Below are positions 30,763 to 38,837 of a stretch of DNA of 64,000 nt, in pieces. The DNA is taken from assembly GCF_014645375.1 (NCBI RefSeq), contig NZ_BMLT01000008.1, forward strand, positions 1 to 64,000, in the 5' to 3' direction. A program made the translations under genes and the position numbers. This DNA comes from Marinobacterium nitratireducens (GTDB lineage Bacteria > Pseudomonadota > Gammaproteobacteria > Pseudomonadales > Balneatricaceae). How positions within the stretch are numbered: position 1 is the stretch's first letter; each line of letters opens with the position of its first letter. The notes beneath the pieces are model-generated. The model worked only from the letters and a program-made list of their open reading frames with translations. It was not told where the DNA came from and searched no databases.

Positions 30763-31959
30763 TCAGGCCGCGACGGTGCTGTGCGGGTCGATAACGAATT
30801 TCTTCGCCGCACCACCGTCGAAGTCGGCGTAGCCCTTCGGGGCCTCGTCGAGGCTGATGACCTGGACGTTGACGGCGTCGGCGATCTTCACCTTCTCGAA
30901 CAGGATCGCCTGCATCAGCGGGCGGTGGTACTTCATCACCGGGCACTGGCCGGTGTGGAAGCTGTGGGACTTGGCCCAGCCGAGACCGAAGCGCATGCTC
31001 AGGGCACCGTGCTTGGCGGCGTCGTCGACCGCACCCGGGTCTTCGGTCACGTACAGGCCCGGAATACCGATCTGGCCGCCGGCGCGGGTCAGGGACATCG
31101 CCGAGTTCAGTACGGTGGCCGGTGCTTCCTTGCCGTGGTTGCAGCCGCAGGCATGGGCTTCGAAACCGACGCAGTCGACGAAGGCGTCGACTTCGCGCTC
31201 GCCGAGGATCGCCTCGAGCTTGTCGGCCATGTCGCCGTCCTGGGTCAGGTCGATGGTTTCACAGCCGAAGCTGCGCGCCTGGGCCAGGCGGTCTTCGATC
31301 ATGTCGCCGACGATGACGCAGGCGGCGCCGAGCAGCTGGGCGGACACGGCCGCCGCGAGGCCGACGGGGCCGGCACCGGCGATGTAGACGGTGGAGCCCG
31401 GGCCGACACCGGCGGTGACGCAGCCGTGGAAGCCGGTCGGGAAGATGTCGGACAGCAGCGTCAGGTCCTTGATCTTCTCCATCGCCTGATCGGCGTCGGG
31501 GAACTTCAGCAGGTTGAAGTCGGCGTAGGGCACCATGACGTATTCGGTCTGGCCGCCGACCCAGCCGCCCATGTCGACGTAGCCGTAGGCGGCACCCGGA
31601 CGCGCCGGGTTGACGTTCAGGCAGATGCCGGTCTTGCCTTCCTTGCAGTTGCGGCAGCGGCCGCAGGCAATGTTGAAGGGCACCGATACCAGGTCGCCGG
31701 GCTTGATGAACTCGACGTCACGGCCGGCTTCGATGACCAGACCAGTGATCTCGTGGCCCAGCACCAGGCCGGAGGGCGCGGTGGTGCGGCCGCGGACCAT
31801 GTGCTGGTCGCTGCCGCAGATGTTGGTGGTGACGACTTTCAGGATGACACCGTGGTCGCATTTGCGATTGCCGAGCTCGAGCTTGGGATAGGGGATGGAC
31901 TCGACGGCGACTTCACCCGGACCCTTGTACACGACACCGCGGTTGGCTTGACTGGTCAT
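30763..31959 (-). CDS. fdhA: Glutathione-independent formaldehyde dehydrogenase
   Basis: FdhA oxidises formaldehyde to formate with NAD+. It detoxifies the formaldehyde made at the GbcAB and DgcAB steps. The 398-residue zinc alcohol dehydrogenase-family protein has catalytic zinc ligands in NICGSDQH and GHEITG, and the structural zinc loop CGRCRNCKEGKTGIC (about residues 97-111). The Rossmann motif is VYIAGAGPVGLAAAVSAQ. I chose the start MTSQANRGVVYKGPG at 31959 from the family N-terminus and a GGAG site upstream. Length matches the Pseudomonas putida enzyme. Confidence 0.96.
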   Translation of the reverse strand: MTSQANRGVVYKGPGEVAVESIPYPKLELGNRKCDHGVILKVVTTNICGSDQHMVRGRTTAPSGLVLGHEITGLVIEAGRDVEFIKPGDLVSVPFNIACGRCRNCKEGKTGICLNVNPARPGAAYGYVDMGGWVGGQTEYVMVPYADFNLLKFPDADQAMEKIKDLTLLSDIFPTGFHGCVTAGVGPGSTVYIAGAGPVGLAAAVSAQLLGAACVIVGDMIEDRLAQARSFGCETIDLTQDGDMADKLEAILGEREVDAFVDCVGFEAHACGCNHGKEAPATVLNSAMSLTRAGGQIGIPGLYVTEDPGAVDDAAKHGALSMRFGLGWAKSHSFHTGQCPVMKYHRPLMQAILFEKVKIADAVNVQVISLDEAPKGYADFDGGAAKKFVIDPHSTVAA

Positions 31960-32319
31960 GCGCCAGCTCTCCTTCTGATTATTGTATTGAATGGCCGGTA
32001 TGGGGCGTTGCGCGGCTGGATGCATCGAAGTGAAGCGCCGCGTATCGCCTCAGATGCCTACACTAGTTTTTCGCCGGTATGACGACCTGTCTGATTAAGG
32101 CGTTCACTTATCTATTTGAGACATCGGCCGCGCAGCGGTCGGATTCAGCATGGTGACAGGTCGCTGCCTGACAAGTCGGTTTTCCGCCTTGGCTCGATAA
32201 TCGCCGCAGATGCTGCCTCCCCGTGTTCCAGGGCGAGCGGATATGGGAGTGCAGGGCGGCAGCATCGCTCAACGATAACTTATAACGAAACGCGAGCTGC
32301 ACAGCGGGGCGGAGGTGAT
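31960..32319. promoter_or_regulatory. Divergent fdhA / serine dehydratase promoter region with GACAGGTCG motifs
   Basis: This 360-base divergent region holds three related 9-mers. CGACCTGTC lies at 32083-32091 and faces fdhA. GACAGGTCG (32155-32163) and GACAAGTCG (32170-32178) face the serine dehydratase gene, starts 15 bases apart. Direct half-sites at about 1.5 turns would suit an AraC-type regulator such as GbdR or the SouR-like protein. No coding sequence is supported here. Confidence 0.45.
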
Positions 32320-33696
32320 ATGGGCATCAGTGTATTTGACCTGTTCAAGATCGGTGTGGGGCCATCCAGCTCCCATACCGTAGGACCGATGCGTGCGGCG
32401 GCGGATTTCGGCGCCCACCTGGAAAAGCTGGCGTTGCTGTCGGATGTGTCGGGCCTGCGGGTCGAGCTGTACGGATCCCTCAGTGCAACCGGTGTCGGCC
32501 ACGGTACCGACAAGGCGGTGATCGTCGGTCTGATGGGGCATCGTCCGGACATGATCGATCCGGATGTGATCGAGCCCTCGGTTGAAGAGCTCAAGAACAG
32601 CGGCGTGCTGAACCTCATGGGGTCGCGCGAAGTCCCCTTCGTCTGGGCGCGTGACATGCAGCTGCTCGAAGAGTGCCTGCCGTATCACCCCAACGCGATG
32701 CGCCTGAGCGCCTACAGCGACGAGCAGCTGCTGTACAGCAATACCTACTATTCCATCGGCGGCGGCTTCGTTATCGATGAGGCCGAGGCGGTTGCCGGTG
32801 CCTCCCTGGTGCCCCAGGTGGAGCTGCCCTACGACTTCAACAGCGCGGCGGAACTGCTGCGGCTTTGCAAGACCCACAATCTTCGCATCAGCGAGCTGAT
32901 GATGGAGAACGAGAAGGTGTGGCGCTCCGAGCAGGAAGTTCGCGAAGGCCTGATGGCGATCTGGCAGGCGATGCAGGCCTGTGTCGATCGCGGTCTCAGC
33001 CGCGAGGGTATCCTGCCGGGCGGGCTCAAGGTGCGACGTCGCGCCGCCAGCCTGCATCGTTCACTGACTCAGGCCAGCTCGCAGAACGTGATCAGCTCGA
33101 CGCTGAGCGCGATGGACTGGGTCAACCTCTACGCGCTGGCGGTGAACGAGGAGAACGCAGCGGGCGGACGCATGGTGACGGCGCCCACCAACGGTGCGGC
33201 CGGCATCATTCCGGCGGTGCTGATGTACTACATGCGCTTCAAGGACCAGGCCCGCGACGAGGACGTCGTCGACTTTATGCTGGCGGCGGCGGCGGTTGGC
33301 GCGCTGTGCAAGAAAAACGCTTCGATCTCCGGCGCCGAAGTCGGCTGCCAGGGTGAGGTCGGCTCGGCCTGCGCCATGGCGGCGGCGGGTCTGACCGAGG
33401 TGCTCGGCGGTACGCCGGAGCAGGTAGAGAATGCCGCCGAAATCGGCCTCGAGCACAACCTCGGCCTGACCTGCGACCCGGTGGGCGGCCTGGTGCAGGT
33501 GCCCTGCATCGAGCGCAACGCCATCGCGGCGATGAAGGCGATCAACGCCACCCAGATGGCCCTGCGCGGCGACGGCGAGCACTTCATCTCCCTCGACAAG
33601 GTCATCAGGACCATGCGCGACACCGGTCGCGATATGCAGGACAAGTACAAGGAAACGTCCCGCGGCGGTCTTGCGGTCAACGCTATCGAGTGTTGA
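32320..33696 (+). CDS. sdaB: L-serine ammonia-lyase (iron-sulfur)
   Basis: Converts L-serine to pyruvate and ammonia, the exit from betaine-derived serine to central metabolism. The 458 residues start [24 protein letters not shown], the serine-binding motif of the single-chain enzyme. The oxygen-labile [4Fe-4S] cluster ligands are expected among the Cys of [36 protein letters not shown] and [10 protein letters not shown]. An ideal GGAGGTGAT precedes ATG 32320; the longer upstream frame has no ribosome site. It could equally be named sdaA; the position in the betaine cluster favours the SdaB role. Confidence 0.95.
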   Translation: MGISVFDLFKIGVGPSSSHTVGPMRAAADFGAHLEKLALLSDVSGLRVELYGSLSATGVGHGTDKAVIVGLMGHRPDMIDPDVIEPSVEELKNSGVLNLMGSREVPFVWARDMQLLEECLPYHPNAMRLSAYSDEQLLYSNTYYSIGGGFVIDEAEAVAGASLVPQVELPYDFNSAAELLRLCKTHNLRISELMMENEKVWRSEQEVREGLMAIWQAMQACVDRGLSREGILPGGLKVRRRAASLHRSLTQASSQNVISSTLSAMDWVNLYALAVNEENAAGGRMVTAPTNGAAGIIPAVLMYYMRFKDQARDEDVVDFMLAAAAVGALCKKNASISGAEVGCQGEVGSACAMAAAGLTEVLGGTPEQVENAAEIGLEHNLGLTCDPVGGLVQVPCIERNAIAAMKAINATQMALRGDGEHFISLDKVIRTMRDTGRDMQDKYKETSRGGLAVNAIEC

Positions 33697-33701
33697 TGCT
33701 C

Positions 33702-33777
33702 GTAGGAGCGGCGCCTCGCCGCGAATGTCGATGACGGTGCAGCCGTTTGGATATTCGCGGCGGGGCGCCGCTCCCAC
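33702..33777. repeat. Dispersed palindromic repeat family B
   Basis: GTAGGAGCGGCGCCTCGCCGCGAA ... TTCGCGGCGGGGCGCCGCTCCCAC is a long imperfect inverted repeat, just after the serine dehydratase stop and before the convergent lysR gene. Relatives lie at 10222-10292, 54881-54952 and 59801-59872. Possible bidirectional terminator or REP-like element. Confidence 0.7.
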
Positions 33778-33800
33778 CATTACGCGTAACGCGTAACCCT

Positions 33801-34691
33801 TCAATACTTCCGCCAGTCCGGATTTTCGAAGGCCTCGACCAGAAAGTCGATGCACTGTCGTACCTTGGGCGACAGGTGCCGACTCTTGGGGTAGACGGCC
33901 CAGACCGCGGCGTCGTGGCAGCGGTAGTGGTCCAGCACGCTTACCAGGCTGCCGGATTCGATGTGCGGCTCGACGATATAGTCGGGAAGGCAGGCCACGC
34001 CCAGACCCTGCAGCGCCGCGTATAATACCAGCACGCCGGAGTTGCCCCGCCAGTTGCCTTCGACTCTCAGTTCCTTGCGCTGGCCGTTTTCACAGAACCA
34101 CCAGTGCGAGGCAGATCCCTTCAGACAGTTGTGGCGCTGCAGGTCCTGCGGCGTCTGCGGCTCTCCGTGTACGGCAAAATATCCCGGTGTGGCAACGAAG
34201 TACTCGTTGCGGTCCGCCAGCCGGCGTGCCACCAGGTTGGAATCTTTCAGTGTTCCGAGCCGGATCGCCAGGTCATAGCCTTCATTGACCAGGTCCACCG
34301 AGCGGTTGGTCAGGCTGAGGTCGAGGCTCAGGCGCGGGTGCTGTTGCGCGAAGCGGGTCAGCATCGGGCCCAGATAGCGCTCGCCGAAGGTCGAGCCGCA
34401 GCTGACCCGCAGCAGCCCGTGGGGCTCGTTGCTGAAGCTGGTGATCTGCTGTTCGGCGTGGCTGAAACCGTCGGCCAGGTGCTGGCACTGTTCGTAGAAC
34501 CACTGGCCGGATTCGGTAAGGGTGACGCGGCGTGTGGTGCGCACCAGCAGTTGCGTATTGAGGCGATGCTCCAGATGGCTCAGCAACCGGCTGATATGGG
34601 AGTTGGATACGCGAAGCTGGGTGGCTGCCGCTGACAGGCTGCCCAGGCGGGCGACTTCGATAAAGGCTTCGATACTTTCCCATCGATGCAT
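33801..34691 (-). CDS. LysR family transcriptional regulator
   Basis: A 296-residue LysR-type regulator. The N-terminal winged helix-turn-helix (IEAFIEVARLGSLSAAATQLRVSNSHISRLLSHLEHRL, about 5-43) is followed by a periplasmic-binding-like effector domain. I chose the start MHRWESIEAF at 34691; the open frame upstream encodes an unconserved basic stretch. It is most like the transcriptional repressors of the AaeR/DsdC-neutral group, and no ligand can be named. It lies between serine dehydratase and gbdR, facing away from gbdR. Confidence 0.88.
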   Translation of the reverse strand: MHRWESIEAFIEVARLGSLSAAATQLRVSNSHISRLLSHLEHRLNTQLLVRTTRRVTLTESGQWFYEQCQHLADGFSHAEQQITSFSNEPHGLLRVSCGSTFGERYLGPMLTRFAQQHPRLSLDLSLTNRSVDLVNEGYDLAIRLGTLKDSNLVARRLADRNEYFVATPGYFAVHGEPQTPQDLQRHNCLKGSASHWWFCENGQRKELRVEGNWRGNSGVLVLYAALQGLGVACLPDYIVEPHIESGSLVSVLDHYRCHDAAVWAVYPKSRHLSPKVRQCIDFLVEAFENPDWRKY

Positions 34692-35100
34692 GGGCTGACT
34701 CTGCTCTGTCCGGGGGCGCTGTGGTACTCTTTTGGTGCGCCGGGCGCCGTAGGGCGTTTGGGGCAACTGCCTAAAATATAACAGGTTTCTCGGGTTGTTG
34801 CCGGACTGCAATAATCATTTGCTGTATTGGTTATTTCACCCCCTTTTACTGAGTCGAAAAACGACTAAAGTGTGCCCATCCCCGACGCAGGACGCCGTCA
34901 ACCGGTTTTCAGAGCCGCCGGTCAGAGGGTCAGACCCCGCCAAATGCGCCCATGTGGTGCAATCGGACGGGGAGCAGGCTTTTCCAGCTACTGTCCCGTA
35001 GCGGTATGTGCCTGAATTATTACTATAAGAATGAGACTGGCATAGCGATTGCTTTGCTGGTCATCAGCAATCAACCGGATTGTTGAAGGAGTTTAGAACG
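34692..35100 (+). promoter_or_regulatory. Upstream regulatory region of gbdR
   Basis: This 409-base divergent gap carries the sigma-54 promoter listed separately, the palindrome AGTCG-AAAAA-CGACT (34852-34866) and AT-rich tracts around 34775-34870 that could take IHF or an enhancer-binding protein such as NtrC or CbrB. No gene is seen. Confidence 0.5.
35038..35053 (+). promoter_or_regulatory. Sigma-54 (RpoN) promoter of gbdR
   Basis: TGGCATAGCGATTGCT matches the sigma-54 consensus TGGCAC-N5-TTGCW in both core elements and in the exact spacing between GG (-24) and GC (-12). It lies 47 bases before the gbdR ATG. In P. aeruginosa gbdR is known to be transcribed from a sigma-54 promoter under NtrC/CbrB control, so the match has biological support. 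Confidence 0.8.
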
Positions 35101-36243
35101 ATGCACGAATCCCTCTCTGGTACCCGCACCTCCGCCGAAGTCAAAAGCCGTAACATCGGTTTTCTGCTGTTGAACAACTTCACCATGATTTCGCTGGCCT
35201 CGGCCATCGAGCCGCTGCGCATGGCGAATCAGCTCAGCGGCAAAGAGCTCTACAACTGGTACACCCTGACGGAAGACGGCGCGCCTGTGCAGGCCAGTGA
35301 CGGTATCCGCATCACCCCCGACGCGGCCATGACCGATGCGCTGGAGCTCGATACCATTATCGTTGCCGGCGGCGTCAACATCACCCGCAGCTACAGCAAG
35401 CGCGAGCTGTCCTGGCTGCAGGCCATGGCGCGCAAGGGGCGCAAGCTCGGCGGTATCTGCACCGGCGCTTACGCGCTGGCGGAAGCCGGTCTGCTCAACG
35501 GCTATGAGTGCAGCGCCCACTGGGAGTGCATTGCCTCGCTGCAGGAAGCCTACCCGAAGGTCAACTGCACCAACCGCCTGTTCTCGGTCGATCGCGACCG
35601 CATCACCAGCAGCGGCGGCACCGTGCCGCTGGACATGATGCTGAACCTGATCAAGCAGGAACATGGCTACCAGCTGTCGGCGGCGATCTCCGAGATGTTC
35701 ATCTGCGATCGCATCCGCAACGAAACCGATCATCAGCGCATCCCGCTGCGGCACGTGCTCGGCACCACCCAGCCCAAGCTGGTGGAAGTGGTGGCGCTGA
35801 TGGAAGCCAACCTCGAGGAAGCCATCGAGCTTGACGAGCTGGCGAGCTATGTCGGCCTTTCGCGTCGCCAGCTCGAGCGACTGTTTCAGAAGTACCTGCA
35901 GTGCTCGCCGTCGCGCTACTACCTGAAGCTGCGCCTGACCCGTGCGCGTCAGCTGCTGAAGCAGACGTCGATGTCGATTATCGAGGTGGCCTCCGCCTGC
36001 GGCTTCGTTTCGACGCCGCACTTCAGCAAGTGCTACCGCGAGCACATTGGCATTCCGCCGCGGGAAGAGCGCATGGGTATGCGCAGCAACCGCCCGGTAC
36101 CGGGCGCGATGCTGGTCGACAACGTATCGCCGCAGCTTGGGCTTTACGACCGCATGCCGGAGATCATGCCCTCGACCACCGCTCTCGCTGCGCTGACCGA
36201 GGCCCAGTCCGAGCCGAGCTACGGTTCGGTTACGCTGCAGTAA
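35101..36243 (+). CDS. gbdR: Glycine betaine / dimethylglycine-responsive regulator GbdR
   Basis: GbdR activates glycine betaine catabolism genes when betaine or dimethylglycine is present. The 380 residues have an amidotransferase-like sensor domain (about 18-195, with ICTGAYALAEAGLL around the pseudo-active site) and an AraC helix-turn-helix region (about 245-340, LDELASYVGLSRRQLERLF and VASACGFVSTPHFSKCYREH). The C-terminal tail of about 40 residues is unconserved. AAGGAG lies about nine bases upstream of the ATG. It sits just before the dgc operon, a likely target along with gbcA and gbcB. High identity of motifs to the Pseudomonas regulator makes the call firm. Confidence 0.93.
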   Translation: MHESLSGTRTSAEVKSRNIGFLLLNNFTMISLASAIEPLRMANQLSGKELYNWYTLTEDGAPVQASDGIRITPDAAMTDALELDTIIVAGGVNITRSYSKRELSWLQAMARKGRKLGGICTGAYALAEAGLLNGYECSAHWECIASLQEAYPKVNCTNRLFSVDRDRITSSGGTVPLDMMLNLIKQEHGYQLSAAISEMFICDRIRNETDHQRIPLRHVLGTTQPKLVEVVALMEANLEEAIELDELASYVGLSRRQLERLFQKYLQCSPSRYYLKLRLTRARQLLKQTSMSIIEVASACGFVSTPHFSKCYREHIGIPPREERMGMRSNRPVPGAMLVDNVSPQLGLYDRMPEIMPSTTALAALTEAQSEPSYGSVTLQ

Positions 36244-36301
36244 AAGGTGACGGCTGACGCGTCGTAACGCGTTGCCTGAATAACCTCCGCGGACCGGTAA
36301 A

Positions 36302-36568
36302 ATGTAGGATGGGTTAGCGGCGTATGAAGGGAGTTTCACCGTCTGGCAATGGGTTCGCGCGCCGCGTAACCCGTCATAGGCGCCGAAGGCGCCTTGGTGT
36401 CCGATGGCAGGGAGGTTGAAGCGACCTTCGAGATGCATCGGTTTCCGGATCGCGCTATGCCAGCCGAAACCAATCGGTCTGTACAACGATCGATATGATG
36501 GGTTCGCCGCCGTGAGCCAGGCGCAGCTTTGAACGCGCGTGCCGATGGCGGCTTAACCCATCCTACAT
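36302..36568. mobile_element. MITE-like repeat element, family A, intact copy
   Basis: A 267-base non-coding unit bounded by perfect 15-base terminal inverted repeats, ATGTAGGATGGGTTA (36302-36316) and TAACCCATCCTACAT (36554-36568). Inside are a GGCGCCGAAGGCGCC hairpin and the family core CCAATCGGTCTGTACAACGATCGATATGATGGG. Partial relatives occur at 1-267 and 9328-9610. Size, terminal repeats and lack of a gene fit a miniature inverted-repeat element; I see no clear target-site duplication. Confidence 0.65.
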
Positions 36569-36691
36569 CCAGTGGGGCAGGGTGCCCAAATCTGCCGGCA
36601 CTTCCTCGCCGTGACTGGTCTGGTACCTGGTGCGGAAGCTTCACCGCGAGGGAAGTGCCCTTCGGGTGCGCACCTCCCGGGATAGTCGCCA

Positions 36692-36761
36692 CACCCGTCA
36701 CCCGTCACCCGTCACCTGTCACCCGTCACCCGTCACCTATCACCCGTCACCCGTCACCTAT
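36692..36761. repeat. Tandem heptamer array, ten CACCCGT units
   Basis: Ten head-to-tail 7-base units: seven are CACCCGT, one CACCTGT and two CACCTAT. The variants fall at units 4, 7 and 10, so there is a 21-base higher-order period in the later part. It lies between gbdR and the dgc operon. A related TAACCCG array is at 51845. The array has no spacers, so it is not CRISPR. Confidence 0.9.
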
Positions 36762-36768
36762 TCAAGAC

Positions 36769-36797
36769 CCCGACTCCGTGTCGGGCTTTGTCGTTTT
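36769..36797 (+). terminator. Candidate terminator upstream of the dgc operon
   Basis: CCCGAC-TCCGT-GTCGGG followed by CTTTGTCGTTTT. It is 525 bases after gbdR, beyond the repeats, so it would end long gbdR transcripts before the dgc promoter. Confidence 0.5.
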
Positions 36798-37056
36798 AAG
36801 AACAGCCGCCTACGCTTTCGAGGCCCTGCGTTTTTCAGGGTTTATCCGCTGCAGCCCCCGTAATTACTGGGTTTTCGATAAATGCATCGCGCCTGACGCT
36901 TTTGACAATCAGCAGGTCGTTTTTAGTGACTTACCCCTGCGGGTGAAGGAATAGACTGGCCTCATCGCTGCTGCCACTGGATCTTTTTTGTGCAGTGGCG
37001 GCGAGCAACCGCATCTGGCCGTGATTCGGCCCGGTATCCGAACTTGGGGGAGACGA
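36798..37056 (+). promoter_or_regulatory. Promoter region of the dgc operon
   Basis: About 260 bases without a gene. TGGCCTCATCGCTGCTG (from 36957) keeps the GG/GC spacing of a sigma-54 promoter but has CTGC instead of TTGC, so it is only a weak candidate. GGTCGTTTTTAGTGAC (about 36915) is another possible regulator site. GGGGGAG precedes the first gene. Confidence 0.35.
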
Positions 37057-38034
37057 ATGAACGCTGCTGAACTGCACCAGGATGCCATCGTTATCGATGG
37101 TCTGATTATCGCGAAGTGGAATCGCGAACTGTTCGAGGACATGCAGAAGGGTGGCCTGACCGCTGCCAACTGCACCGTCTCGGTCTGGGAAGGTTTCCAG
37201 AACACCGTCAACAATATCGTAGAAGTGAACCAGTTGATGCAGGCCAGCAGCGATCTGGTGCGCCCGGTTCACAGCGTTCGCGATATCCGCCGCGCCAAGG
37301 AAGAGGGCAAGACCGGCATCATCCTGGGCTTCCAGAACGCTCACGCCTATGAAGACCAGATCGGTTACGTCGAGATCTTCAAGAAGCTCGGCGTTGGCAT
37401 CGTGCAGATGTGCTACAACACCCAGAACCTGGTCGGCACCGGCTGCTACGAGCGCGACGGCGGTCTGTCCGGTTTCGGTCGTGAGATCGTCGCCGAGATG
37501 AACCGTGTCGGCGTCATGTGCGACCTGTCCCACGTCGGCTCCAAGACGTCCGAAGAGGTCATCCTCGAGTCGAAGAAGCCGGTCTGCTACTCCCACTGCC
37601 TGCCGTCCGGACTCAAGGAGCACCCGCGCAACAAGTCCGACGAGGAGCTGAAGTTCATCGCCGACCGCGGCGGCTTCATCGGCGTCACCATGTTCGCCCC
37701 CTTCCTGAAGAAAGGTATCGAGTCGACCATCGAGGACTACGTTGAGGCGATCGAGTATGTCGTCAATATCGCCGGCATCGACCAGGTCGGTATCGGTACC
37801 GACTTTACCCAGGGCCACGACAAGCAGTTCTTCGAGTACCTGACGCATGACAAGGGCTATGCCCGTCGTCTGACCAACTTCGGCAAGATCATCAACCCGG
37901 AAGGCATCCGCACCATCGGTGAATTCCCGAACCTGACCGAGGCGCTGCTCAAGCGCGGTTTCGGCGAGTCCGAAGTGCGCAAGATCATGGGCGAAAACTG
38001 GGTCCGCATCCTCGGCGAAGTCTGGGGCGAATAA
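37057..38034 (+). CDS. Membrane dipeptidase (peptidase M19) of the dgc operon
   Basis: A 325-residue metal-dependent amidohydrolase of the renal dipeptidase family. Family features are DGLI near the N-terminus, GFQNAHAYEDQIGYVEIFKKLGV, MCDLSHVGSKTSEEVI, CYSHCLPSGLKEHPRN and GIGTDFTQGHD. There is no signal peptide, so it is probably cytosolic despite the family name. The canonical HxD metal motif near the start is replaced by DGLIIAKWN, so the metal site or reaction may differ from true dipeptidases. It heads the operon of dimethylglycine demethylation, as PA5396 does in P. aeruginosa. The start ATG 37057 has GGGGGAG upstream. Confidence 0.88.
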   Translation: MNAAELHQDAIVIDGLIIAKWNRELFEDMQKGGLTAANCTVSVWEGFQNTVNNIVEVNQLMQASSDLVRPVHSVRDIRRAKEEGKTGIILGFQNAHAYEDQIGYVEIFKKLGVGIVQMCYNTQNLVGTGCYERDGGLSGFGREIVAEMNRVGVMCDLSHVGSKTSEEVILESKKPVCYSHCLPSGLKEHPRNKSDEELKFIADRGGFIGVTMFAPFLKKGIESTIEDYVEAIEYVVNIAGIDQVGIGTDFTQGHDKQFFEYLTHDKGYARRLTNFGKIINPEGIRTIGEFPNLTEALLKRGFGESEVRKIMGENWVRILGEVWGE

Positions 38035-38049
38035 ACCTAGGGCGCCTTC

Positions 38050-38184
38050 GTAGGGCACCTTGAGCGCAGCAACCGCCACGGATGGTGGGAAGGCTGGCAT
38101 CGCAGGAGCATATGCCAGCGAAACGTGCCTACTCTGGCGGTGCAGCTCGCTTCGCTCGGTGCACCCTGCGCTCAAGGTGCCCTG
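38050..38184. repeat. Dispersed repeat family C copy inside the dgc operon
   Basis: GTAGGGCACCTTGAGCGCAGCAACCGCCACGGATGG ... CTCGCTTCG ... GCGCTCAAGGTGCCCT forms a long imperfect inverted repeat between the dipeptidase gene and the DUF5943 gene, so the operon mRNA would carry a large hairpin here. Confidence 0.65.
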
Positions 38185-38217
38185 CCAACTTAACGAATTA
38201 TGTTTGGAGATTTAACG

Positions 38218-38748
38218 ATGGGTGTACACGCTCCCGAAATGCCGATCCAGGTTGACGACGAAACCGGCGTCTGGACCACCGATGCGCTGCCGATGCTCTA
38301 CGTGCCTCGCCACTTCTTCGTCAACAACCATATGGCGATCGAAGAGGAGCTGGGTCCGGAACGCTATGCCGAGATCCTGTACAAGGCCGGCTACAAATCC
38401 GCCTACTACTGGTGCGAGAAGGAAGCCGAAGCGCACGGCATCTCCGGTGCCGACGTTTTCGAGCACTACATGAAGCGACTGTCGCAGCGTGGCTGGGGTT
38501 TCTTCATCACCGAGGCGCTGGATCTGGAAAAGGGCACTGCCCGCGTTCGCCTGGAAAACTCGGCGTTCGTCTACCAGTATGGCAAGGTCAACCGCAAGGT
38601 CGACTACATGTTCACCGGCTGGTTCGCCGGCGCCATGGACCAGATCGCCCAGAGCCTGGGTTACGACGTCAAGACCCGCGCCGTGCAGACCCAGAGTGCC
38701 GCCGAAGAAGGTTGTGACTACGGCATCTTCGAAGTATCGCCGATCTAA
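38218..38748 (+). CDS. DUF5943 / V4R-like protein of the dgc operon
   Basis: A 176-residue soluble protein of unknown function, homologous by position and length to PA5397. The C-terminal part (about 95-176) resembles a V4R small-molecule-binding domain: ALDLEKGTARVRLENSAFV, DYMFTGWFAGAMDQIAQSLGYDV and the ending EEGCDYGIFEVSPI. I chose ATG 38218 over an in-frame ATG at 38200 because TTGGAG sits just before it and MGVHAPEMP fits the family start. It may sense or carry an intermediate for DgcAB; this is inference. Confidence 0.8.
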   Translation: MGVHAPEMPIQVDDETGVWTTDALPMLYVPRHFFVNNHMAIEEELGPERYAEILYKAGYKSAYYWCEKEAEAHGISGADVFEHYMKRLSQRGWGFFITEALDLEKGTARVRLENSAFVYQYGKVNRKVDYMFTGWFAGAMDQIAQSLGYDVKTRAVQTQSAAEEGCDYGIFEVSPI

Positions 38749-38837
38749 TTTGCGCCGGCCGTCGGCCAGCCGCAAGCCATAACTACAGCGCCGGGCCCTG
38801 AGCCCGGCGACCGATAAGAGTTCTACGGGGTGTCGCC

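Noticed and set aside
36692-36761. Possible CRISPR array
   Set aside because: The units are 7 bases long with no spacers and there are no cas genes nearby.
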